From positions 1 to 64,000 of the forward strand of contig JAEWSG010000005.1 in assembly GCA_023398495.1 (NCBI GenBank): a stretch of DNA of 64,000 nucleotides, given 5' to 3'. The DNA is from Bacillota bacterium. Lineage in GTDB: Bacteria > Bacillota > Clostridia > Acetivibrionales > Acetivibrionaceae. The position numbers were made by a program, and so were the translations under genes. Within the stretch, counting starts at the first letter, position 1, and each line of letters begins with the position of its first letter. Shown here piece by piece: positions 54,356 through 62,625 of this stretch. The notes under the pieces are model-generated. The model searched no databases. It worked only from the letters and a program-made list of their open reading frames with translations, and was not told the origin of the DNA.

Positions 54356-54829
54356 ATGATTGGCGGGATAAAGTTGGTTAGGCTCACTTTAAAATACTCA
54401 CTGTTTGCAGGTATATCCACATTATGTAATCTAGGAACACAAAAATTTATATTGATGCTTATTCCTTACATGGGTCTCCTTAATGGCTTTGACTCTTTTG
54501 ATGTATTTGGATTTTTTAGACTGGATCTTATTCTATTAACTGCAATTTTCTTTGGTACACTAGTCGGATTAATAATAAAATACATTCTTGACAAAAATTA
54601 CATCTTTAATTTTGAAACAAAAAGCAATACTGAAAATACTGGCAAATTTTTGTTATACTCAATTTTGGGTATATTCACCACGTTAATATATTTGAGTTTT
54701 GAAATCTCTTTTGATTACTTTTTTGAAAGTGACTCTGCCAAATATGTAGGTGCTATAATAGGATTAGCAATAGGTTATGTAATAAAATACAACCTTGACA
54801 AACGTTTTGTCTTTAAGCATAAGCATTAG
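54356..54829 (+). CDS. GtrA-like membrane protein
   Basis: 157 aa with four hydrophobic segments (about 10-30, 48-78, 93-112, 126-145) and the paired motifs KYILDKNYIFNF and KYNLDKRFVFKH that end each half, the GtrA/DPMS3-like signature. GtrA-family proteins flip lipid-linked sugars. A role in surface glycan assembly is inferred. The ATG at 54356 lacks a clear ribosome-binding site; a later one may be used. Confidence 0.8.
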   Translation: MIGGIKLVRLTLKYSLFAGISTLCNLGTQKFILMLIPYMGLLNGFDSFDVFGFFRLDLILLTAIFFGTLVGLIIKYILDKNYIFNFETKSNTENTGKFLLYSILGIFTTLIYLSFEISFDYFFESDSAKYVGAIIGLAIGYVIKYNLDKRFVFKHKH

Positions 54830-54912
54830 GCACTTTTAATACTTATGCTTTTCAGGCTTATTTATTTTCTATAGTAGCGGAAGTTTTAATCAAGGTTGTA
54901 ATATTACCAATA

Positions 54913-56298
54913 TCACTTAACTCTAATCCCAATATATGTTGCGTCTTTCTTATCGAGATCTGTATTAATTTGTTCAATATAAAGATAATACTTCCTATGC
55001 CTTATATATCTATTAGGATAATTATAAGACTGGAATGATATATGTTTTGTATCAGCTAAGCCAGGTACCTTTCTAAAAGTTGCATCAGCACTAAACTGTT
55101 GGGAACCATCATTTTTTTTCAAAATAATCTTATAATTCTCGTGCTTTAAATAATACCCCGGATAATTCTTTGATTCAAAGGAAATACAGTTTGTGTCAGC
55201 AAGACCGGGCACAACCCTGAATATTGTGTCCTCAAAAATTTCAATATCTTTTGAAATACGAAGATTACATGATTCATGCTTTATAAAATGCTTACTATAA
55301 TTATATGATTCAAATCTCATAAACAACGAATTTTCGGTTTTAGTTGGTATAGGTGTTTTTATCCTTACTTGTGTTTGTATTGGCGTTGCTTCCGATTTTA
55401 ATTCAGCCTTCAATCCTGGTGTTTGTTTCGATGTTGCAATTGGGGTTGTTGATGGAGTATTTAATTTCAAATTAGTCACTTCTGTATCATTTTGTGTTCG
55501 AGATGGTGTGGCATACGCATTCTGCTCGTCATCTCCATGTTTTAACAATACCTTTACATTAACCTTTTTTGCTTCCTCAATTGAAAAGCTGTTTTCAGAA
55601 TTCTTATAATTATTATAAAGAACATATCTGCCAGTAGATATCCCCTTACTTCTTGCAGCTTCCCTCTCATAAATACTGGATTGCACAAAATAAACCTCAA
55701 CTTCGCTTTCTGCTTCCAGGTTAAACTTCATTTTATTCATTAAATCGTTAAGTTTTTGTTTTTCAGCTTGATATTTGTTAACATTCTTATTATTTTTACT
55801 GTTTAATGTACTTGATATCAATACATAATCCTTTTCAACTTCACTTTTACATGTATTTTTTTTGACCTCATCAATTATAATTTCAAGTGCTTCATCGACA
55901 CTAACTTTATCAATTTTTAGTTTATCAATAAGAACCTTTGCATCATCATTTAATGGAACTAGCTCTAAAACCTTCCCTTTACCATCAATTTCCATCTCAA
56001 GGCTGGGATTTATGTCAACATCAATATAAGCAAAAACTTCTGTCCCTGATAAAACATCCGTAATATTAAACATGCCTGTGAAATTCAAAAACAAAGTTAT
56101 TATAAAAAGAATGCACGCAGCACTAACCATAAGTCTTGCATAGAACGAATCAGTTCTGATTATTTCACTTTTTGTAAATTCAATCTGCTTTCCTACGTAA
56201 AATGTAGCTCTTCTTTTAATAAAAAAACACTGAAAATCATCTGTAGCAACTACTGCTTTACCGTTTGCCAAGTTTATTACAACCCCTTGGAATTTCAT
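54913..56298 (-). CDS. rsgI: RsgI-family anti-sigma factor with C-terminal CBM42-like sensor
   Basis: 461 aa. N-terminal anti-sigma domain (1-50, QGVVINLANGKAVVATDDFQ), a membrane helix (about 53-73), an outer region with an Asn-Pro site INPSLEMEID (Asn97-Pro98) of the kind cleaved by autoproteolysis in RsgI, a Thr/Pro linker (about 260-325) and a three-lobed beta-trefoil (about 325-461). Each lobe carries a [FY]-[IL]-[KR]-H motif (His341, His386, His434), and FRVVPGLADTN and FRKVPGLADTK repeat the CBM42 (AbfB) pattern. CBM42 binds arabinofuranosyl side chains, so this RsgI probably senses arabinoxylan. It follows sigI by 44 bp and is likely co-transcribed with it. Confidence 0.9.
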   Translation of the reverse strand: MKFQGVVINLANGKAVVATDDFQCFFIKRRATFYVGKQIEFTKSEIIRTDSFYARLMVSAACILFIITLFLNFTGMFNITDVLSGTEVFAYIDVDINPSLEMEIDGKGKVLELVPLNDDAKVLIDKLKIDKVSVDEALEIIIDEVKKNTCKSEVEKDYVLISSTLNSKNNKNVNKYQAEKQKLNDLMNKMKFNLEAESEVEVYFVQSSIYEREAARSKGISTGRYVLYNNYKNSENSFSIEEAKKVNVKVLLKHGDDEQNAYATPSRTQNDTEVTNLKLNTPSTTPIATSKQTPGLKAELKSEATPIQTQVRIKTPIPTKTENSLFMRFESYNYSKHFIKHESCNLRISKDIEIFEDTIFRVVPGLADTNCISFESKNYPGYYLKHENYKIILKKNDGSQQFSADATFRKVPGLADTKHISFQSYNYPNRYIRHRKYYLYIEQINTDLDKKDATYIGIRVK

Positions 56299-56342
56299 TT
56301 TTACCCTCCTAAAGAAACAACTTTCACAAAATTTAGGTACGA

Positions 56343-57080
56343 CTAAAACATTTTATTTAAATATGCTTTAAAATTCCCATAGTCATTTTCATATATAATG
56401 CATAAGCATATTATAAACGCTCTGTTCCTTTCAACAGTCTTTGGATGAACATCTATTATTTTAGTTAGTTCCTTCATCTGTATATATTTTTTTGTTTTTA
56501 ATTTATTAAATATCTGCCTATTCTCAACAATCTTTTTAGCTATGTTTATACACATCTGTTTTGAATCTTTATGCTTTGGCATATAATCGGGCAATTTTCT
56601 TATATCTAACCCATATGCCTCCATTTGTTTTGAAAAATCCTCTAATTCACAAACGAGTTCATATCTTGATGTCCCTGAATCAACACAGGACATATTTAGT
56701 TTTTCCTCAAGTTCAGTGCCACTTTTACTGCTAAAATATGAAAACGGAATTTCATTTTTTGAAACTGAAGATGTATTTCTAAAATAATCAACCATCCTCC
56801 TTTTAATTACCATTTCTGCAAATTTAAGAAAGCTTCTGCTTCTACTATGGTCAAACTTTTCAATTGCCTCATCAAATGCCATTAACCCAATGCTATATTC
56901 ATCACTACTTTTCAAATCAACTCTTTTTGAGGTGTAAAAGTTTGAAATTACATTCAATATAAATGGTATGTAGTCTTCTATAAACTTCTCTTTTAGCTGA
57001 CTATCACCATTTTTTATTCTTTCAACAATATGAGTTGCTGTTTCGCCAGTATAATCTAAAATAGCCGAAATAAATAGCAT
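56343..57080 (-). CDS. sigI: sigma factor SigI
   Basis: 245 aa. Sigma-70-like region 2 (LKEKFIEDYIPFILNVISNF, DEYSIGLMAFDEAIEKFDHS, SRSFLKFAEMVIKRRMVDYF) with an N-terminal GETATHIVERIKNGD, and a C-terminal SigI-specific DNA-binding domain. Expected to be held by RsgI and released when the sensor binds its ligand. It is the first gene of the sigI-rsgI pair. A family C repeat lies 87 bp upstream. No clear SigI-type promoter was recognised by eye. Confidence 0.93.
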   Translation of the reverse strand: MLFISAILDYTGETATHIVERIKNGDSQLKEKFIEDYIPFILNVISNFYTSKRVDLKSSDEYSIGLMAFDEAIEKFDHSRSRSFLKFAEMVIKRRMVDYFRNTSSVSKNEIPFSYFSSKSGTELEEKLNMSCVDSGTSRYELVCELEDFSKQMEAYGLDIRKLPDYMPKHKDSKQMCINIAKKIVENRQIFNKLKTKKYIQMKELTKIIDVHPKTVERNRAFIICLCIIYENDYGNFKAYLNKMF

Positions 57081-57166
57081 ATGTATCTTCCCTTATTAAA
57101 ATATTTTAACAAAAATAATCTCATAAACTCAAATCACCACTTACATTATAAAGAGCATAATAACTA

Positions 57167-57265
57167 TAGATAACGTACACTAAAGTTAAATTTATATAGC
57201 ATCCAAACGTTATCGAATTTAGATGAAAAACGTCCTTTAATTTTAGTTTTAGAGTTTTTCATCTA
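57167..57265 (+). repeat. family C two-hairpin repeat, full copy 2
   Basis: Differs from 41015-41113 at one base in about 100. Both 10-bp and 12-bp stems are intact. Confidence 0.9.
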
Positions 57266-57449
57266 TAAGAGTTGATCGAATTTTTTTATATATTTTGTAT
57301 TTTTTATTTTAGTGGTCTGTAACATAAATAAGCAAATAGAATGCGACATGCTCTTCCATGTATTTAGTAATATTAAAACTCATTACCAACATTACATATT
57401 CGGATATTACTTTGTTTTTAAGTTCGGATTTTGAAACAAATTTCGAAAT

Positions 57450-57494
57450 ATATTGAACGCGATAAAGATTTTACATCGCACTTCGATTTCCTTA
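57450..57494 (+). repeat. family A repeat, hairpin 1 half-copy
   Basis: TTGAACGCGATAAAGATTTT to ATCGCACTTCGATTTCCTT; the second hairpin is missing, and the gpmI terminator begins 10 nt later. Confidence 0.75.
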
Positions 57495-57504
57495 GTATCA
57501 AGAA

Positions 57505-57529
57505 AAAGCCCTGGGTTCACCAGAGCTTT
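57505..57529 (-). terminator. terminator of gpmI
   Basis: AAAGCCCTGG (57505-57514) pairs with CCAGAGCTTT (57520-57529) with one G-T pair, followed on the minus strand by TTTTTCT, 30 bp after the stop. Confidence 0.85.
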
Positions 57530-57559
57530 ATATGGCAATTATAAAACAGTGTAACTCTA

Positions 57560-59095
57560 TTACTTGATTATTAAAGTCTCTCCTGTCATCTCAGTGGGTT
57601 TGTCAACATTGATTATATCAAGCATTGTAGGAGCCAAATCTGCAAGTCTTCCTTCCCTGAGTTTAACATCTCCAAGTCCTACAGCTATCAATGGAACAGG
57701 GTTTGTTGTGTGTGCTGTAAATGGCCCACCGGATTCATAGTCCACCATTTGTTCTGAGTTACCATGGTCAGCTGTGATCAGAGCCACACCATTTTGTGCC
57801 TCTATTGCTGATACAACTCTTCCAAGGCACTCATCAACAGCCTCAACAGCTGCTTTAGCTGCATCAATAAAGCCTGTGTGACCTACCATGTCGGGGTTGG
57901 CATAATTCAATATAATTATATCATATTCTTTTGAGTTAATTCTTTTCACCACTTCATCAGTAACTTCATACGCACTCATTTCTGGCTTAAGATCATAGGT
58001 TGCAACCTTCGGTGAAGGAATAAGTGCTCTGTCTTCCCCTTCATAAACTGCCTCAACACCACCGTTAAAGAAGAATGTAACATGAGCATACTTCTCTGTT
58101 TCAGCAATACGAAGCTGCCTTAAGCCCTTTTTGCTTATATATTCACCAAAAGTATTTTCAAGACTTTGCGGTTTAAACGCTACAGCTGCATTCTTTATTG
58201 TCTTGTCATACTGTGTCATGCAAACAAACTTAACAGGTAAGTAGCCTTTTCCTCTTTCAAAACCTGCAAAATCCTCATCGGTGAAAGTCCTTGTGATTTC
58301 CCTTGCTCTGTCAGGTCTGAAGTTGAAGAAAATAATCGAGTCGTTTTTATTAATTGTAGCAACTGGGTTTCCATTTTCTTTAATTACCGTAGGTTTAACA
58401 AATTCATCGTATTCTTCTTTTTCATAAGATGTTGCAACTGCTTCCCCGGCACTTGAAGCTTCAAGACCCTTTCCAAGTACCATTACATCATATGCAAGCT
58501 GTACCCTTTCCCACCTGTTGTCTCTGTCCATAGCAAAATATCTGCCCATTACAGAAGCAATTTTGCCGACTCCTATCTCCTTAAGCTTGGCTTCGAGCTG
58601 CTCAACAAAACCCTTTGCACTATCAGGAGGCACATCTCTTCCATCAAAGAAACAATGAATAAATACATCTTTGAAATTCTGCTTCTTAGCAAGCTCTACC
58701 AACCCGTACAGGTGTGTATTATGGCTATGAACACCACCATCAGAAAGAAGCCCGAACAGGTGAAGCTTAGTGCTATTCTTCCTACAGTTTTCAATTGCAC
58801 TCAAAAACTCTTCCTTCTCAAAGAAATCTCCATCTTCTATGGATTTGGTTATGCGGGTCAATTCCTGATAAACAATTCTTCCAGCACCAATATTGGTATG
58901 TCCGACTTCCGAATTACCCATCTGTCCATGTGGAAGTCCAACATCCATACCACTTGTTCTTATTACTGTATTAGGATATTCCTTTAGTAATCTATCGATA
59001 TTCGGCTTTTTTGCTGCCTCTATGGCATTTCCCTCGGTTTTTGGGTTTATTCCAAATCCATCTAAAATTATCAATGCGACCAATTTATCTTTCAT
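57560..59095 (-). CDS. gpmI: cofactor-independent phosphoglycerate mutase
   Basis: 511 aa, manganese-dependent, interconverts 3- and 2-phosphoglycerate. ILDGFGINPK, the catalytic-serine segment GQMGNSEVGHTNIGAGRIVY, FFNFRPDRAREIT and the C-terminal ITADHGNSEQM are present. The start at MKDKLV is supported by GGAGAG about 7 nt upstream. It ends the gapA-pgk-tpiA-gpmI series. Confidence 0.98.
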   Translation of the reverse strand: MKDKLVALIILDGFGINPKTEGNAIEAAKKPNIDRLLKEYPNTVIRTSGMDVGLPHGQMGNSEVGHTNIGAGRIVYQELTRITKSIEDGDFFEKEEFLSAIENCRKNSTKLHLFGLLSDGGVHSHNTHLYGLVELAKKQNFKDVFIHCFFDGRDVPPDSAKGFVEQLEAKLKEIGVGKIASVMGRYFAMDRDNRWERVQLAYDVMVLGKGLEASSAGEAVATSYEKEEYDEFVKPTVIKENGNPVATINKNDSIIFFNFRPDRAREITRTFTDEDFAGFERGKGYLPVKFVCMTQYDKTIKNAAVAFKPQSLENTFGEYISKKGLRQLRIAETEKYAHVTFFFNGGVEAVYEGEDRALIPSPKVATYDLKPEMSAYEVTDEVVKRINSKEYDIIILNYANPDMVGHTGFIDAAKAAVEAVDECLGRVVSAIEAQNGVALITADHGNSEQMVDYESGGPFTAHTTNPVPLIAVGLGDVKLREGRLADLAPTMLDIINVDKPTEMTGETLIIK

Positions 59096-59205
59096 AATAC
59101 ACTCTCCATTCAACTTTATTACCCCTTAAATTTATACCCATGCTGCTTTATTTTAAACTTCCAAAACAGCATATAACTAAAGTGAGTCATTAAATATGAT
59201 ATAAC

Positions 59206-59236
59206 TAACCCTCCAGTATTTATAACCGGAGGGTTA
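59206..59236 (-). terminator. hairpin between tpiA and gpmI
   Basis: TAACCCTCC (59206-59214)/GGAGGGTTA (59228-59236), a perfect 9-bp stem in the gap between the genes. It may lower transcription into gpmI. Confidence 0.75.
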
Positions 59237-59243
59237 CATAATG

Positions 59244-59276
59244 ATCAAGGATTTATCAAGGATTTATCAAGGATTT
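59244..59276. repeat. 11-bp tandem repeat (three units)
   Basis: ATCAAGGATTT occurs three times head to tail just past the tpiA stop. Confidence 0.9.
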
Positions 59277-59285
59277 ATTAATGTT

Positions 59286-60041
59286 TTATTTGTTGTACTT
59301 TGCAATCTTTTCAAAATCGTCAAGCTTAAGGCTTGCTCCACCAACAAGACCACCATCAATGTTTGGCATTGCAAATATTTCAGATGCATTAGCAGCATTC
59401 ACGCTGCCACCGTATTGGATTCTGACAGCTTGAGCCACGTCATTTCCGTATAACTCTTTAACCACGTTTCTGATAATTGCACAAACTTCTTCAGCCTGAT
59501 CGTTTGTCGCAGTTTTTCCTGTTCCAATTGCCCAGATCGGTTCGTATGCAATTACAGTTTCCTTAACCTGCTCAGCCGACAACCCAAGTAAAGCTATCTT
59601 AACCTGGTAGCCAACAAGCTCTGCTGTAACACCCTGTTCTCTTTGAGAAAGCGTTTCGCCAACACAAATGATAGGTTTCATACCATATTTAAATACTGCA
59701 TGAGCTTTTTTATTAACCGTTTCATCAGTTTCAGCAAAATACTGTCTTCTTTCAGAGTGTCCAATTATTACATAATCTACTCCAAGATCAGCAAGCATTG
59801 AACCGGATATTTCTCCGGTAAATGCACCGTTTGCTTCCCAGTGCATATTCTGAGCAGCCACTTTAATATTTGAACCTTCCGCTGCTTTTTTAACCCCTGG
59901 TATGCACACAAATGGCACACCTACAACAACTTCAGCATCAGCACCTGCTACTCTTGCTTTTAAAGCTTCTACAAATTCAACAGCTTCTTTTGCTGTCTTG
60001 TTCATTTTCCAGTTTCCTGCTGCAATTTTTACTCTACTCAT
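59286..60041 (-). CDS. tpiA: triose-phosphate isomerase
   Basis: 251 aa TIM barrel. AGNWKMNK (Lys), IIGHSERRQYF (catalytic His) and VIAYEPIWAIGTGK (catalytic Glu), with phosphate-binding IQYGGSVNAAN and GLVGGASL. It follows pgk by 18 bp. Confidence 0.99.
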   Translation of the reverse strand: MSRVKIAAGNWKMNKTAKEAVEFVEALKARVAGADAEVVVGVPFVCIPGVKKAAEGSNIKVAAQNMHWEANGAFTGEISGSMLADLGVDYVIIGHSERRQYFAETDETVNKKAHAVFKYGMKPIICVGETLSQREQGVTAELVGYQVKIALLGLSAEQVKETVIAYEPIWAIGTGKTATNDQAEEVCAIIRNVVKELYGNDVAQAVRIQYGGSVNAANASEIFAMPNIDGGLVGGASLKLDDFEKIAKYNK

Positions 60042-60059
60042 AATAATTTACCTCTCCCC

Positions 60060-61253
60060 TTATTTATCCAAAAGTACATCTATTCCTGGAAGTACCTTTC
60101 CTTCAAGGAATTCTAATGATGCTCCACCACCTGTGGAAATGTGTGTTATTTTATCTGCAAAACCAAGTTGCTCAACAGCTGCTGCAGAGTCTCCTCCACC
60201 TATTATGGATACTGAACTTGATTCAGCAACCGCCCTTGCAACTTCTTTTGTACCGTTTTCAAAGTTTGAAAACTCGAATACTCCCATAGGACCATTCCAA
60301 ACAACAGTTTTCGCATTTTTAATTTCGCTTGCATAAACTTCTACTGTCTTAGGTCCTATATCCATACCCATCCAACCATCAGGAATACCATCAGAATCAA
60401 CAACTTTGCGTTCTGTATCGTTTTTGAATTCCAAACCTAAAACATTATCTACTGGAAGCAGTAACTTAACACCTTTACTTGCTGCTTTATCTAAAAGACT
60501 CTTTGCAAGTTCAACTTTATCATCTTCACATATGGAAGTACCGATTTTATATCCTTTTGCTTTAAAGAAAGTATAAGCCATACCTCCACCAACTATCAAG
60601 GTATCAACTTTATCAATAAGATTTTCTATAACTGCAATTTTATCAGAAACTTTAGCTCCACCTAAAATTGCTACAAAAGGTCTTTCTGGATTTGAAAGTG
60701 CTTTACCCATAACTTCGATTTCTTTCTGAATGAGGTATCCGCAAACTGCAGGAAGGTGATCAGCAAGTCCTGCTGTTGAAGAGTGTGCTCTGTGAGCTGT
60801 TCCGAAAGCGTCATTCACATATATTTCTGCCATACTTGCCAACTCTTTGGAGAAAGCAGGATCGTTTTTTGTTTCTTCCTTGTGGAATCTCACATTTTCG
60901 AGCATTAAAACTTCACCATCTTTAAGTGCAGCAGCTTTAGCCTTGGCATCTTCACCGATAACATCTTTAGCAATTATTACTTCCTTGCCCAAAAGTTCAC
61001 TAAGTCTTACAGCTGTAGGCTTCATGCTATATTTATCTTCAAAACCTTCCTTTGGTCTTCCAAGATGTGACACCAATATTGTCTTTGCACCTTTATCAAC
61101 TAAATACTTGATTGTTGGAAGTGCTCCTACTATTCTATTGTCATCTGTGATTTTTTTATTTTCATCCAAAGGTACGTTAAAATCGACTCTTACAATTACC
61201 TTTTTGCCTTTTACATCTACATCTTCAATAGTCTTTTTGTTTATAAATGCCAT
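60060..61253 (-). CDS. pgk: phosphoglycerate kinase
   Basis: 397 aa. VIVRVDFNVPLDENKKITDD at the N-terminus, LVSHLGRPKEGFE, LLENVRFHKEETKNDPAF, AILGGAKVSDKIAVIENL and the C-terminal STGGGASLEFLEGK. It generates ATP from 1,3-bisphosphoglycerate. It follows gapA, with a terminator-like hairpin in the 84-bp gap. Confidence 0.99.
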   Translation of the reverse strand: MAFINKKTIEDVDVKGKKVIVRVDFNVPLDENKKITDDNRIVGALPTIKYLVDKGAKTILVSHLGRPKEGFEDKYSMKPTAVRLSELLGKEVIIAKDVIGEDAKAKAAALKDGEVLMLENVRFHKEETKNDPAFSKELASMAEIYVNDAFGTAHRAHSSTAGLADHLPAVCGYLIQKEIEVMGKALSNPERPFVAILGGAKVSDKIAVIENLIDKVDTLIVGGGMAYTFFKAKGYKIGTSICEDDKVELAKSLLDKAASKGVKLLLPVDNVLGLEFKNDTERKVVDSDGIPDGWMGMDIGPKTVEVYASEIKNAKTVVWNGPMGVFEFSNFENGTKEVARAVAESSSVSIIGGGDSAAAVEQLGFADKITHISTGGGASLEFLEGKVLPGIDVLLDK

Positions 61254-61285
61254 AATTATTCGCGCTCCTTAAATTTTTTAGAAAA

Positions 61286-61312
61286 AGGTCCGGTTACTAA
61301 ATAACCGAACCT
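61286..61312 (-). terminator. internal terminator between gapA and pgk
   Basis: AGGTCCGGTTA/TAACCGAACCT (10 of 11 paired) with a 5-nt loop, then TTTTTCT on the minus strand. It should leave more gapA transcript than pgk transcript. Confidence 0.8.
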
Positions 61313-61337
61313 CTTTTATTTAAAAAATTACACTCAA

Positions 61338-62348
61338 TTATTTAGCGTCAACAGTTGCCATGTATGCAATCAAGTCAACAACTTTGTTTGAATAACCCCA
61401 CTCGTTGTCATACCATGATACTAATTTAACGAAGTTACCATTTAAAGGTATACCAGCTTTAGCATCGAATATTGAAGTACGTGCATCGCCAACAAAATCT
61501 GAGGAAACAACTTCATCTTCAGTGTATCCAAGGATACCCTTCAACTCATTTTCTGATGCCTTCTTCATAGCTGCTTTTATTTCATCGTAAGTAGCTGATT
61601 TTTCCAAGCGGCAAGTCAAGTCAACAACTGATACGTCAAGAGTAGGAACTCTGAAGGACATACCTGTCAATTTACCATTTAATTCAGGAATAACTTTTCC
61701 AACTGCTTTAGCTGCACCGGTTGATGAAGGGATTATGTTACCAGCAGCTGCACGTCCACCTCTCCAGTCTTTCTTTGAAGGACCGTCAACAGTCTTCTGT
61801 GTAGCAGTTGTAGCATGAACTGTAGTCATCAAGCCTTCTACAATACCGAAATTGTCGTGAAGAACTTTTGCTAAAGGTGCAAGACAGTTTGTAGTACATG
61901 AAGCATTTGATACAACATTCATGTCTTTAGTGTATTTACCGTTGTTAACGCCCATTACGAACATTGGAGCGTCAGCTGAAGGAGCACTGATAACTACTTT
62001 CTTAGCTCCGCCTTTAAGGTGAGCTGAAGCTTTTTCTGTTGTAGTGAATACACCTGTTGATTCAACAACATAATCTGCTCCGCAATCTTTCCATGGAATT
62101 TCTTCTGGATTCATAGCTGCAAAAACGCTGATTGCTTTGCCGTTTACAACCAGTTTACCGTTATCTTCACCTATTGTTCCTTTGAATTGACCATGTACTG
62201 TATCATATTGAAGCATGTATTTCATGTATTCAAGATCAATAAATGGGTCGTTTATACCTACTACTTCAACATTTGGATTATTTAATGATGCTCTGAAAAC
62301 AAGACGTCCTATACGCCCAAAACCGTTAATACCTACTTTAACTGCCAT
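61338..62348 (-). CDS. gapA: glyceraldehyde-3-phosphate dehydrogenase
   Basis: 336 aa. NAD-binding VGINGFGRIGRLVFR, the catalytic ASCTTNCLAP (Cys, about 153), HATTATQKTVDGPSKKDWRG and WYDNEWGYSNKV. AGGAGGCG lies before the ATG. It is the first gene of the series gapA-pgk-tpiA-gpmI. Confidence 0.99.
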   Translation of the reverse strand: MAVKVGINGFGRIGRLVFRASLNNPNVEVVGINDPFIDLEYMKYMLQYDTVHGQFKGTIGEDNGKLVVNGKAISVFAAMNPEEIPWKDCGADYVVESTGVFTTTEKASAHLKGGAKKVVISAPSADAPMFVMGVNNGKYTKDMNVVSNASCTTNCLAPLAKVLHDNFGIVEGLMTTVHATTATQKTVDGPSKKDWRGGRAAAGNIIPSSTGAAKAVGKVIPELNGKLTGMSFRVPTLDVSVVDLTCRLEKSATYDEIKAAMKKASENELKGILGYTEDEVVSSDFVGDARTSIFDAKAGIPLNGNFVKLVSWYDNEWGYSNKVVDLIAYMATVDAK

Positions 62349-62456
62349 TAAAAATCGCCTCCTATGTATTTATATTGAATTTATATATTAGCTTTTGTGT
62401 AGCATGAACGCTGCAAATTATTCATCCACTGGAAACATTCTCATGCAACATTAACC

Positions 62457-62485
62457 ATTTTATATTATTTCATTTTTATTTTCAA
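62457..62485 (-). promoter_or_regulatory. gapA operon promoter
   Basis: TTGAAA (62480-62485), a 17-nt spacer and TAAAAT (62457-62462) on the minus strand, giving a leader of about 100 nt. Confidence 0.75.
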
Positions 62486-62540
62486 TACCCTTAATACAAA
62501 AATAAATAATTTTTTAACAAACTATATAGGGATAATGAAA

Positions 62541-62592
62541 ATAAAATCTTTATCGCGTTCAATATATATTGAATGCGATAAACATTTTACAT
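62541..62592 (-). repeat. family A repeat, two inverted half-copies
   Basis: AAAATCTTTATCGCGTTCAA followed head to head by TTGAATGCGATAAACATTTT, so two left halves face each other around the palindrome TATATA. It sits between gapA and the DUF2156 gene. Confidence 0.7.
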
Positions 62593-62625
62593 TATTATTC
62601 ACACAAATATTTTTTTTATGCGTAT

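Larger units (their letters stand above)
57081..57559. other. repeat-rich gap between sigI and gpmI
   Basis: No gene. It holds a full family C copy (57167-57265), a family A half-copy (57450-57494) and the gpmI terminator (57505-57529). Confidence 0.7.

Noticed and set aside
7333..62592. Repeats A to D as a CRISPR array
   Set aside because: Copies are kilobases apart, lack regular spacers and have internal hairpins; no cas genes are present.
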